Source of the DNA: Bdellovibrio sp.
Lineage (GTDB): Bacteria > Bdellovibrionota > Bdellovibrionia > Bdellovibrionales > Bdellovibrionaceae
DNA length: 11,243 nt
NCBI GenBank assembly: GCA_017745015.1
Contig: JAGIAF010000095.1
Coordinates: forward strand, 1-11,243
Direction: 5' to 3'
The first letter of the stretch is position 1. Every line of letters starts with the position of its first letter. The notes beneath the pieces were generated by a model. The model made no database searches. It saw nothing but the letters and a program-made list of their open reading frames with translations, and had not been told where the DNA came from. The position numbers were made by a program, and so were the translations under genes. Of this stretch, positions 1 to 6,778 are shown piece after piece.

Positions 1-6
1 GTATAT

Positions 7-1926
7 GTGACGGCGCGCTTAGCGATCATTCCTCCATGGAACAAAATCCGCGAAAAGCTCCAAACTCTTGAAGAGCTCGCTGTCTGGCGCCATCGCATGT
101 ACTTTCTACTCTTTACATCGGGATGTTGTTGGGGAGCGATTGGCTTGATGTCTCCGCACGGTGGAACCACGGTGCAAATTCTGACAGCGTTGATTGTTTC
201 CGTGATGGCGGCGGGTGCGATGATTCTTTACGTATCATCTCGTCTGGCTATGGCGGTTGTTGTTTTACCAACGATGTTGGGGTGGGGCCTGGGCTATGTG
301 ATCTCCGGCCAGGAACACAATATTTTAGTAGGCTCTATCATTCTTTTGTATGGCGGCCTGATGATCGTGCTGGGCAAACACTTGCACGGATCTATTTCGA
401 CATTGTTTGTTTTGGATAATATTTTGCAAAAGAGCGAAGAACGCGTGCGCTTGGCCATGGCCTCTTCTGACGCTAAAACGTGGGACTGGGATCTTACGGA
501 CGATAGCATGTACTGCGAAGGGAACGTGGACTTGATTCAAGGTCACGCTCACTTAAAAGCGATGTTGCTTGAGTTCTTAGAAACGGGCAGTGACATTGAT
601 TCCGAAATGAATGTGGCCCCGGCCGGAGAGCCTCCGAAGTATCTGGCCTTCCGTGGGAAGATCTATCGCAATCGTCATGGCAAAGCTTACCGTTGCACGG
701 GAATTGTTTGGGATATCACGATTAAGAAAAGCCAAGAGATGCTTCGGCGCGAATTGGATTTGCATGAGGCCTCTAACAACGCCAAATCCGTTTTGTTGGC
801 CAATGCGAGTCACGAGATCAGAACGCCATTGGCAGCGATCTTGGGTTTTGCAGAGGCTCTGCTGGTGAAGCAGCAACTCGATGAGGAAAGTCGTAATGAC
901 GTTCATGCTATTCACCGTCAAGGGAAGTTTATGACTTCCTTGGTGAATGATCTTTTAGATCTTTCCAAACTGGAAAGTAATAAGCTCTATATTCAAAAAG
1001 CTCCTATGAGCCCCGCCTGCGAGATCGCCGATTCTATGACGGTGCTGCGCTCGGTTTTGGGGCCTGATCATACAATCACTGTTACTTACGATACGTTGGT
1101 GCCAAGTGAAATTCAGATGGACTCGGTTCGCTTCCGTCAGATTTTGAATAACTTGATGTCCAATGCGATTAAGTTTACGCCGCGCGGGCATATTGAACTG
1201 CGTGTAAAGTTCTTCACTGATGCGAACGGCGAATCGACGTTGAGTATTGTTGTCGCTGATACCGGAATTGGGATGGATGAAGAAACGCAACGCAATCTCT
1301 TCCAACCATTTGTGCGCGGCGAGAGTGAATACGTTCAAAAAGTCAGTGGTTCGGGCTTGGGCTTGGCCTTGTCTCAGCGTTTGGCGCTATTGTTAGGTGG
1401 AAATATCTCGTTGATTTACTCAGAGCTTAACAAGGGCAGTACTTTCGAATTTACTTTGAAGGTCGGGAAGCTCGCAGATCTGCGTTTGCGAGTGGCACAA
1501 AAAGAACCGGAATCAGAGGCCGACCTTCCACAGCTGGCCATCGAAAGAAAATTGAGTTTCTTAAACGGTCGTCGCGTTTTGGTGGTTGATGACTCCGAGG
1601 ACTTGCGCCTTTTGATGAATCGTTATTTGCTTCGTCAAGGAGCGGAAGTAGAAGTCTGCGAAAATGGTGCGGAAGCTTTATCAAAAGCCCAAGCTCAGTT
1701 GTTCGATGTGATTTTGATGGATATTAAGATGCCGATCATGGATGGCCATGAAGCCGTCATGCGTTTGCGCGAAAGTGGTTATCAAAGACCCATCGTTGCA
1801 CTGACTGCTCAAGCCAGCACGGAAGGTAAGAATAAATGTCTCGCATCCGGCTTCGATGGCTATTTAAGTAAGCCGATTGATATTTCCGTTCTTGAAGAGA
1901 TTTTGGCAAGCACCGTACGCACTTAG
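7..1926 (+). CDS. Membrane-bound hybrid sensor histidine kinase
   Basis: Sensor kinase that should autophosphorylate and pass phosphate to its own receiver domain. In order: a roughly 30-residue cytoplasmic start, four hydrophobic segments (about residues 31-48, 56-76, 80-100, 106-124), a PAS-like domain (about 143-240, with WDWDL and a PAC-like end GIVWDIT), HisKA with the H-box ASHEIRTPL (His269), HATPase_c with N-box NNLMSNAIKF (381-390), G1 DTGIG (418-422) and G2 GSGLGL (448-453), then a receiver domain (about 523-635) with acidic pair D528/D529, phospho-acceptor D572, T600 and K622. There is no HPt domain, so any onward relay needs a separate protein. The signal is unknown, and no response regulator gene is adjacent in the window. 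The GTG at 7 is only the first start visible: the frame is still open at base 1, so the true start may lie upstream. The stop codon overlaps that of pcnB on the other strand. Confidence 0.93.
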   Translation: MTARLAIIPPWNKIREKLQTLEELAVWRHRMYFLLFTSGCCWGAIGLMSPHGGTTVQILTALIVSVMAAGAMILYVSSRLAMAVVVLPTMLGWGLGYVISGQEHNILVGSIILLYGGLMIVLGKHLHGSISTLFVLDNILQKSEERVRLAMASSDAKTWDWDLTDDSMYCEGNVDLIQGHAHLKAMLLEFLETGSDIDSEMNVAPAGEPPKYLAFRGKIYRNRHGKAYRCTGIVWDITIKKSQEMLRRELDLHEASNNAKSVLLANASHEIRTPLAAILGFAEALLVKQQLDEESRNDVHAIHRQGKFMTSLVNDLLDLSKLESNKLYIQKAPMSPACEIADSMTVLRSVLGPDHTITVTYDTLVPSEIQMDSVRFRQILNNLMSNAIKFTPRGHIELRVKFFTDANGESTLSIVVADTGIGMDEETQRNLFQPFVRGESEYVQKVSGSGLGLALSQRLALLLGGNISLIYSELNKGSTFEFTLKVGKLADLRLRVAQKEPESEADLPQLAIERKLSFLNGRRVLVVDDSEDLRLLMNRYLLRQGAEVEVCENGAEALSKAQAQLFDVILMDIKMPIMDGHEAVMRLRESGYQRPIVALTAQASTEGKNKCLASGFDGYLSKPIDISVLEEILASTVRT

Positions 1927-1936
1927 TGCGTCGGTG
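1911..1936. terminator. Hairpin over two overlapping convergent stop codons
   Basis: CACCG-T-ACGCAC, loop TTA, GTGCGT-CGGTG: an 11-bp stem with one bulged T and a 3-nt loop. The loop is the complement of the pcnB stop (TAA, 1923-1925), and the kinase stop TAG (1924-1926) starts in it. No T-run follows on either strand, so it is not a standard intrinsic terminator. It may act as a bidirectional 3'-end structure for the two convergent messages. The structure is directly visible; its role is inferred. Confidence 0.5.
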
Positions 1937-3110
1937 AACTCTTGCCGCCAGAGAAGCGCTCGATTTGTTGCACCCAATAGTGAACTTCCGGTGCAGACAG
2001 TGAGAAATCGATCATTGAAAGTTTCAAAGCTAAGCCAAAAGCTTCATTCGCAACAAACGCCATTTGACGACGTTCTCCTTTGCGTGCGTAGTTTTCGATT
2101 TTGCGAAGACTTGTCATCAAGTGCAAGGCTTTAAAGAAGACGGACGCTTCTTGCTTAAAGATGCCCATCTCTTCGCGCATGAAATACGCAAGTTTCGGAT
2201 CATCATGAACCGCTTCGTGGTTCCAGGTGTCTTCGCCGTATTGCGCTTTCATGAACGAGAACATGAAGGCTGCAAACAACTCCAATGGATCAGCTTTGTT
2301 GATGCCTACTTGGTTCATGCGAGCCACGTGCAATTCAAAGATCTCCATTTTCACGGGATCCATGAAGACTGAATGAAGACCTGGCAGGATTTGCTCTAGG
2401 ATGTGCAAATCGAAAAGCTCCATGAAGGCCAAATGAGGCTCTTGCAGGCGCATGAATTTCAACCATTCCTCACGGCGACGAGGCAAAACTGATTTTTTTA
2501 ACTCGGGACTGCATTCAGCAATCGCGTGCCTCATTGTCGATTCAATAGAGAAATGCAATTTGTGCGACAAACGAATGGCGCGCAAAATGCGAATTGGATC
2601 TTCGATGAAGCGTTCTTTAGGATCACCGATCATGCGCAATACACGGTCTTCGATGTCTTGGATACCACCGCAGAAGTCGATTAATTTGTGATTGGCAGGA
2701 TCATAGAAAACGGCATTGGCTGTGAAGTCGCGGCGTTTGGCGTCTTCTTCCACTGTTCCGAAATAGTTATCGCCTTCAACAGCATCTTCTTCCGGTTGAG
2801 CGGCTTGCTCTTCGGCGCTGACGTTGCGGCGGAACGTGGCGACCTCGAATTGCTGATCCCCGCGTTTCACCAAAACCAGTTTAAAACGGCGACCAATGAC
2901 ATAAGCATTGGGAACTTTTTTACGAACTTGGTTGGGATGAGCACTGGTCGCGATATCGAAGTCTTTAGGATGAATTCCCACCATCAAATCGCGTACGCAA
3001 CCACCCACCAAGTAGGTTTCAAAACCAGAGTCTTGGAGGTTTTTGACAATTCTTAATGCGTAAGGATCAATCCAGTCTTCGTGAAGCTGGGGTTTTTTCG
3101 GAGAATTCAT
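1923..3110 (-). CDS. pcnB: Poly(A) polymerase (class II nucleotidyltransferase)
   Basis: Adds 3' poly(A) tails to RNA, which in bacteria marks RNA for decay. With the ATG at 3110 the product is 395 residues. It shows the pol-beta-type head LVGGCVRD (34-41), metal-binding D50-F-D52, the stretch VIGRRFKLV (71-79) that is typical of poly(A) polymerase rather than CCA-adding enzymes, RRDFTANA (127-133), and the neck motif GDPKERFIEDPIRILRAIR (162-180). E. coli PcnB is about 465 residues, so the C-terminal part is shorter here. A TTG at 3140 would add 10 residues, but the strong Shine-Dalgarno AAGGAG (3127-3132) lies inside that extension; its 16-nt distance to the ATG is unusually long. It is divergent from the hydrolase gene and convergent with the kinase. 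A CCA-adding enzyme is the main alternative. Confidence 0.9.
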   Translation of the reverse strand: MNSPKKPQLHEDWIDPYALRIVKNLQDSGFETYLVGGCVRDLMVGIHPKDFDIATSAHPNQVRKKVPNAYVIGRRFKLVLVKRGDQQFEVATFRRNVSAEEQAAQPEEDAVEGDNYFGTVEEDAKRRDFTANAVFYDPANHKLIDFCGGIQDIEDRVLRMIGDPKERFIEDPIRILRAIRLSHKLHFSIESTMRHAIAECSPELKKSVLPRRREEWLKFMRLQEPHLAFMELFDLHILEQILPGLHSVFMDPVKMEIFELHVARMNQVGINKADPLELFAAFMFSFMKAQYGEDTWNHEAVHDDPKLAYFMREEMGIFKQEASVFFKALHLMTSLRKIENYARKGERRQMAFVANEAFGLALKLSMIDFSLSAPEVHYWVQQIERFSGGKSSPTH

Positions 3111-3187
3111 TGTGGCTGAATCTACTCTCCTTCCATCCAAAATTCAAACTTGAAATACCCGGAAGGCGGGCGCAGGATGGGGAAACT
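3111..3187. promoter_or_regulatory. Divergent promoter region, pcnB / hydrolase
   Basis: These 77 bases separate the ATG of pcnB (-) from the ATG of the hydrolase (+), so they must hold or overlap the start signals of both. I see no convincing -35/-10 pair. A small inverted repeat TTCAA-AC-TTGAA sits at 3143-3154 near the middle. Ribosome-binding sites are AAGGAG (3127-3132, minus) and AGGATGGGGA (3174-3183, plus). Confidence 0.4.
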
Positions 3188-4003
3188 ATGTCCTATCTCG
3201 ATAATTTCTATCATCAGTTCTATGGTCCAGAAACGGGCCGAAAATGGGTCTTTATTCACGGTCTTATGGGTTACAGCCAAAACTGGCGCCGAATTATTTC
3301 CGGCTTGGAAGAGACGGAACGCTGCCTAGCTTACGATCAACGAGGCCACGGCCGTTCGTTCCAACCGGCAGAGGGTTATGCACCTGAGGATTACGCTAAC
3401 GACCTCAAACAGATTGTGGACGAGTTGGGCTGGAAAAAGTTTGTTTTGGTAGGTCACTCTATGGGGGGACGTAACGTTTTGAACTTTGCTTCCCGTTTCC
3501 CTGAGTATGTTGAAAAGCTGGTTATTGAAGACATCCCGCCGGATGCGCATCCCAATGCGTATCAGTACTACGAGTATCTCTTAAATTTGGCCCCGACTCC
3601 TTTTGCCACTCGCGAAGAGGCGCGCAAGTTCTTCATGGAAGACTTCGTGAAAATCGCGAAGACGCGAGAAAAGGTCGAGGTTATGGCGCAGTATTTCTAT
3701 TCGAACATGGTTGAAAAACCAGACGGGACCGTCGATTGGAGATTCTCAAAACATGGTATTATCGAGTCTGTGAAGGCTGGGCATACACATGACCGTTGGG
3801 AGGAAGTCCGCAGCCTTAAAATCCCGACCCTTTGGATTCGTGGGGAAAGATCCCAAGAACTCACACACAGCACTTACGAGGCTTTGTTAACGAGCAATCC
3901 CATGATTAAGGGCGTCGAAATCCCTGGAGCTGGACACTGGGTTCACTCAGATCAGCCACAGGCCTTTATAGCAGCTCTAAAAAGCTTTGTTGGTGACTTT
4001 TAG
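3188..4003 (+). CDS. Alpha/beta-fold hydrolase, YbfF/ABHD11-like
   Basis: A soluble 271-residue hydrolase, probably an esterase or thioesterase; its substrate cannot be read from sequence. It has the oxyanion-hole motif HGLMG (24-28), DQRGHGRS (50-57), the nucleophile elbow GHSMGG (nucleophile Ser91) and the C-terminal GAGHWVHSDQP with catalytic His250. The likely acid is Asp115 in VIEDIPP after strand 6, because the usual strand-7 acid position reads RGERS. This acid placement and the GAGHWVH ending match my memory of E. coli YbfF. No signal peptide or membrane segment is seen. The open frame extends upstream to 3056, but that part overlaps pcnB on the other strand; the ATG at 3188 has a suitable AGGATGGGGA before it. 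The gene is probably co-transcribed with the helicase 45 bases downstream. Confidence 0.88.
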   Translation: MSYLDNFYHQFYGPETGRKWVFIHGLMGYSQNWRRIISGLEETERCLAYDQRGHGRSFQPAEGYAPEDYANDLKQIVDELGWKKFVLVGHSMGGRNVLNFASRFPEYVEKLVIEDIPPDAHPNAYQYYEYLLNLAPTPFATREEARKFFMEDFVKIAKTREKVEVMAQYFYSNMVEKPDGTVDWRFSKHGIIESVKAGHTHDRWEEVRSLKIPTLWIRGERSQELTHSTYEALLTSNPMIKGVEIPGAGHWVHSDQPQAFIAALKSFVGDF

Positions 4004-4035
4004 GCCACTGAAAAGTAGTTTTGGGGCTTAAACCC

Positions 4036-4051
4036 GGAGTAGTAAAAGTTG
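4036..4051 (+). promoter_or_regulatory. RBS with TTG start for the helicase
   Basis: GGAG at 4036-4039 is followed by a 9-base spacer and TTG at 4049-4051. No ATG or GTG lies near the start of the conserved protein (KFSELNLDPSLMSAI). The TTG is therefore the start, and it may keep translation low. Confidence 0.65.
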
Positions 4052-5686
4052 AAATTCTCAGAGTTGAATTTAGATCCCAGTTTGATGTCGGCAATCCAAA
4101 AGACAGGATTTGATGATTGCACGCCGATTCAAGCCCAAGCCATGCCGTATATTCTTGATGGCAAAGACGTGGCGGGCCTCGCACAAACGGGCACAGGTAA
4201 AACAGCAGCATTCGTTCTTCCTTTGATGGAGCGCATTTTGCGCGCTCGTCCTGCACAAGGTGAAATTTCCGACGAACAAAAAGAAATCATTGAAAAACGC
4301 GCATTCAAAGATTGGAAACCACAGAACTTCATTTTGATCTTGGTTCCAACTCGTGAATTGGCCGAACAAGTTCAAGACAACATCTTGAAGTTCAGCAACG
4401 AAAGCGGCCTTAAAGGTTTTGCGATCTATGGTGGCACTGGTTACGACAAACAAAAAGAAGCGCTTAAAAATGGCGTTGAGTTTATCGTAGCAACACCAGG
4501 CCGTTTGATTGATTTGTACAAAGAGCACTTGGTAGATTTGAAGCAAGTTCGCGCCATCGTATTCGACGAAGCGGACCGCATGTTCGACATGGGCTTCAAA
4601 GACGACATGAAGTACATCTTGCAAAGAGTTCCTCGTGAACGTCAGTTCCTGGTATTCTCTGCCACATTGAACTTTGACGTGTTGAACACGGCTTATCAGT
4701 TCGGTTCAGAGCCAGTAGAAATCAACATCAGCCGCGATCAAGCAAAAGCTGAAAACGTAAAAGACCAAATCTTCCACGTAGGTAACGCGGAAAAGCCGCA
4801 ACACCTTCTTTCATTGTTGAAAGTGCACAATCCAAAACAAGCGATCATCTTCACGAACTTCAAATTAAACGTTGAGAAGATCACCAAGTTCTTGGTTGAT
4901 AACGATGTGCCAGCAATGGCGATCTCAAGCTTGCTGACTCAAGCTCAGCGCAATCGCGTGATCGAGCAGTTCAAAGCGGAAAACCATTTGAACATTCTGG
5001 TTGCGACAGACGTCGCGGCTCGTGGTTTGGATATCAAAGGTGTGGACCTTGTTATTAACTACGAACTTCCAATGGATTCTGAATCTTACGTTCATCGTAT
5101 CGGCCGTACAGGTCGCGCGGGTACAACAGGTCAGGCCTTTTCTTTGGTTGGCGAAAAAGACATCGAGTCTTTGTCTCGCATTGAAGATTATTTGAAACAC
5201 AAAATTGAAGTGGGTTATTTGGAAACAGAGCAACTTCTTCAAGAGTTCAAACCATTCCCTGAGCGTTTCGAAGGTCACTACAACAAAACCCTTGAAGGCG
5301 GCGAACGCGGTCCTCGTCAAGGTGGCGGACCTCGTAGTGGTGGCCCCCGTGGTGAACGTGGTCCTCGTCGTGAAGGCGGACCACGTCGCGAAGGACGCGA
5401 TAATCGCGGTCCACGCGGTGAAGGACGTGGCGAAAACAGAGGCCCACGCGAAGAGCGTAAAGGCGCTTCAGCACCGAAACACACAGGACCTCGTCCAGAG
5501 CGTAAGCCACATGATGGAAAACGCCCTGAGCACGGTCAAAAACGCGGTGAACACCGCCAAGGCCAAGGCGCTCACAAGCGCCACGAGCCACGCAAAGGCG
5601 CAAGTGCCGCTCACAGAAAGCCAGCTCCAAAGCAGCAATCTGTCGGCAAAAAAATTGCGACATTCTTCAAAAAATTGTTCTCTTAA
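4049..5686 (+). CDS. rhlB: DEAD-box ATP-dependent RNA helicase with RGG-rich tail
   Basis: ATP-driven RNA unwinding in the cytoplasm, 545 residues. The core is complete: Q motif (F21 to TPIQAQ), motif I AQTGTGKT (45-52), Ia PTRELAEQ (100-107), GG (128-129), Ib TPGRLID (149-155), II DEAD (173-176), III SAT (204-206), V ATDVAARGLDI (319-329), VI HRIGRTGRAG (349-358). An insert of about 28 residues (66-93) lies between motifs I and Ia. From about 410 the protein is a low-complexity basic tail rich in RGP, GGPR and RRE, then His/Lys-rich, ending in the amphipathic segment GKKIATFFKKLF. I recall the HD100 counterpart (Bd3461) being called RhlB, hence the symbol, but such tails are more typical of RhlE/CsdA and the subfamily is uncertain. 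The start is TTG. The message ends at a strong terminator. Confidence 0.93.
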   Translation: MKFSELNLDPSLMSAIQKTGFDDCTPIQAQAMPYILDGKDVAGLAQTGTGKTAAFVLPLMERILRARPAQGEISDEQKEIIEKRAFKDWKPQNFILILVPTRELAEQVQDNILKFSNESGLKGFAIYGGTGYDKQKEALKNGVEFIVATPGRLIDLYKEHLVDLKQVRAIVFDEADRMFDMGFKDDMKYILQRVPRERQFLVFSATLNFDVLNTAYQFGSEPVEINISRDQAKAENVKDQIFHVGNAEKPQHLLSLLKVHNPKQAIIFTNFKLNVEKITKFLVDNDVPAMAISSLLTQAQRNRVIEQFKAENHLNILVATDVAARGLDIKGVDLVINYELPMDSESYVHRIGRTGRAGTTGQAFSLVGEKDIESLSRIEDYLKHKIEVGYLETEQLLQEFKPFPERFEGHYNKTLEGGERGPRQGGGPRSGGPRGERGPRREGGPRREGRDNRGPRGEGRGENRGPREERKGASAPKHTGPRPERKPHDGKRPEHGQKRGEHRQGQGAHKRHEPRKGASAAHRKPAPKQQSVGKKIATFFKKLFS

Positions 5687-5711
5687 AAAGGTACGGACAT
5701 ACTTCGTTCAT

Positions 5712-5745
5712 AAAAAACCCGGTGCAAGCCGGGTTTTTTATTTTT
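5712..5745. terminator. Bidirectional rho-independent terminator
   Basis: AAAAAACCCGG, loop TGCAAG, CCGGGTTTTTT, then ATTTTT: a perfect 11-bp stem with a T-run on the plus strand and, by symmetry, on the minus strand. It lies between the convergent helicase (+) and XRE gene (-) and can serve both. Confidence 0.95.
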
Positions 5746-5758
5746 AAGTGAGGTTCTT

Positions 5759-5776
5759 ACTGCCGACGTCGGCAGT
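5759..5776. repeat. Perfect 18-bp palindrome
   Basis: ACTGCCGACGTCGGCAGT reads the same on both strands. It lies 30 bases past the XRE stop codon and 13 bases from the terminator. It could be a protein-binding site for a dimer, or in RNA a short hairpin (ACTGCCG, loop ACGT, CGGCAGT) ahead of the terminator stem. A looser repeat CTAG-TAAT-CTAG lies at 5789-5800. Function unknown. Confidence 0.6.
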
Positions 5777-5805
5777 GACATGATCTGTCTAGTAATCTAG
5801 CCGGT

Positions 5806-6006
5806 TTAAATTGGAAAAAGATCTTTAAGAGTCAGACCCAGAAACTCCAAGATAGCATTCAGCTTGTTGAATGAGATGTCGTCTGAAGTTAGAAGTTTTT
5901 TGACTCCTGATTCAGACATTTCCAGTTTTTCAGCGATGTCTTTATAAGTAATACCGCGCGATTTAAGAAGGTTTCTTAATACTTCAGATACGTTGTGAAA
6001 TTCCAT
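5806..6006 (-). CDS. Small XRE/Cro-type DNA-binding regulator
   Basis: A 66-residue protein that is essentially one helix-turn-helix domain of the XRE family. The HTH core is about residues 19-40 (TYKDIAEKLEMSESGVKKLL), followed by a third-helix region ending LGLTLKDLFPI, the usual close of this fold. The start is ATG at 6006, with AAGGAG at 6013-6018 and a 6-base spacer. The frame runs back to a GTG at 6033, but that would put the Shine-Dalgarno inside the gene. There is no sensor domain, so it presumably acts as a dimer on palindromic sites. The gap upstream carries a perfect inverted repeat with a likely -35 in its spacer, suggesting autoregulation. It lies 123 bases downstream of the ankyrin gene on the same strand. 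Its target genes are unknown. Confidence 0.88.
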   Translation of the reverse strand: MEFHNVSEVLRNLLKSRGITYKDIAEKLEMSESGVKKLLTSDDISFNKLNAILEFLGLTLKDLFPI

Positions 6007-6041
6007 AATGGTCTCCTTTTTTAATGAGCCCACTGTATCGG

Positions 6042-6093
6042 CGGTACTTTGTTCTCATCAAGTCGTATAAAGTACCGTAAAAAGGTGCTTTGT
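6042..6093. promoter_or_regulatory. Candidate operator/promoter of the XRE gene
   Basis: CGGTACTTT (6042-6050) and AAAGTACCG (6069-6077) form a perfect 9-bp inverted repeat with an 18-base spacer. A third related copy, GGTGCTTTGT (6084-6093), matches GGTACTTTGT (6043-6052) at 9 of 10 bases in the same orientation. On the minus strand a -35-like TTGATG lies in the spacer and a weak -10-like GATACA follows 16 bases later. A dimer on the repeat would cover the promoter, as expected for autorepression by the XRE protein. I did not find the motif upstream of dacB. Confidence 0.55.
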
Positions 6094-6129
6094 GCGAGGA
6101 GCAAGGTGGGGAAAGAGTTATCTTGAAAG

Positions 6130-6774
6130 CTATCTTAGATATTTGAGTGCGGAAGTGTTTCGAGCTTTGGTAGCGATATCCAACGCCGTTCTGCCATCTT
6201 CGTTTTTCAATGATTTATCGGCGCCAGCATCCAGCAAAATCTTTACAGTTTTTTCACCGCCAAATTTTGCAGCTTCCATCAGCGGAGTTGTGCCATGATC
6301 ATCGGACTTATTTAAAAGTTGTGGTGCTTTTTTTAGGACGATTTCCATGATGTCAGTTTGGTTGGTCGTAGCTGCCATAAACAGAGCCGATTCACCCTCG
6401 CCACCGACATCTTCAAGGCTCGCGCCTTGTTCAATCAAAGTTTTCGCAATGTCGGCTTTATCGGAAACCAAGGCAGCAAATAAAGCGGTCTCACCCTCTT
6501 GGTTCTTAATATTTACATCAGGATTTTTTTCGAGGATCAGTTTGGCGGTGTCTTTGTGATCGTTAGAAATTGCCAGCATTAAAGCGGTGTTGCCGCCGGC
6601 ATCTTTGGCATTCAGATTGGATTTATTCTTTAAAAGACTTGCGACCTTTTTGTTGTCGCCAGCCGCAGCGGCATTGAGCAAGCTCTGTATCTCTTTGCTT
6701 TGAGATTTCGCTGTGGCAAACGGTTGCAGCAGCAACATTGTCATGGCGAAAGTAAGAGTGATCAACGCCTTCAT
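6130..6774 (-). CDS. Exported ankyrin-repeat inhibitor, Bd3460-like
   Basis: Predicted periplasmic self-protection protein, 214 residues. A Sec signal peptide spans 1-22 (hydrophobic TLTFAMTMLLL, cleavage after ATA). The rest is ankyrin repeats of about 33 residues: a degenerate first cap (about 27-58), then repeats near 59-91, 92-126, 127-158, 159-191 and a C-terminal cap (192-214). Hallmarks include GNTALMLAI, GETALFAAL, ESALFMAAT, GTTPLMEAA and GRTALDIAT. The ATG lies 4 bases after the dacB stop, so the two are almost certainly co-transcribed and translationally coupled. As I recall, Bd3460 in B. bacteriovorus binds the endopeptidases Bd3459 and Bd0816 and protects the predator's own wall. 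Same architecture and neighbour support the same job here; orthology is inferred. Confidence 0.9.
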   Translation of the reverse strand: MKALITLTFAMTMLLLQPFATAKSQSKEIQSLLNAAAAGDNKKVASLLKNKSNLNAKDAGGNTALMLAISNDHKDTAKLILEKNPDVNIKNQEGETALFAALVSDKADIAKTLIEQGASLEDVGGEGESALFMAATTNQTDIMEIVLKKAPQLLNKSDDHGTTPLMEAAKFGGEKTVKILLDAGADKSLKNEDGRTALDIATKARNTSALKYLR

Positions 6775-6778
6775 AGGA

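Noticed and set aside
2064..3056. Several plus-strand frames inside pcnB
   Set aside because: They lie opposite well-conserved pcnB motifs; none has a start signal or a recognisable product.
3056..3187. 44-codon upstream extension of the hydrolase frame
   Set aside because: It overlaps the pcnB start on the other strand, and the ATG at 3188 has its own ribosome-binding site and gives a normal family N-terminus.
4070..4624. 184-codon antisense frame in the helicase core
   Set aside because: It lies fully opposite conserved helicase motifs and resembles no protein.
5247..5663. Antisense open frame in the helicase tail
   Set aside because: Same low-complexity effect; composition (His/Arg/Val/Leu) mirrors the tail and no start signal is present.
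5205..5747. 180-codon open frame overlapping the helicase tail in another frame
   Set aside because: It arises because the Gly/Arg-rich tail lacks stops in the shifted frame. It has no ribosome-binding site and a Val/Ala/Lys-biased composition, and it runs into the terminator.
6007..6033. GTG start 9 codons upstream for the XRE gene
   Set aside because: The AAGGAG that serves the ATG at 6006 would fall inside the coding region.
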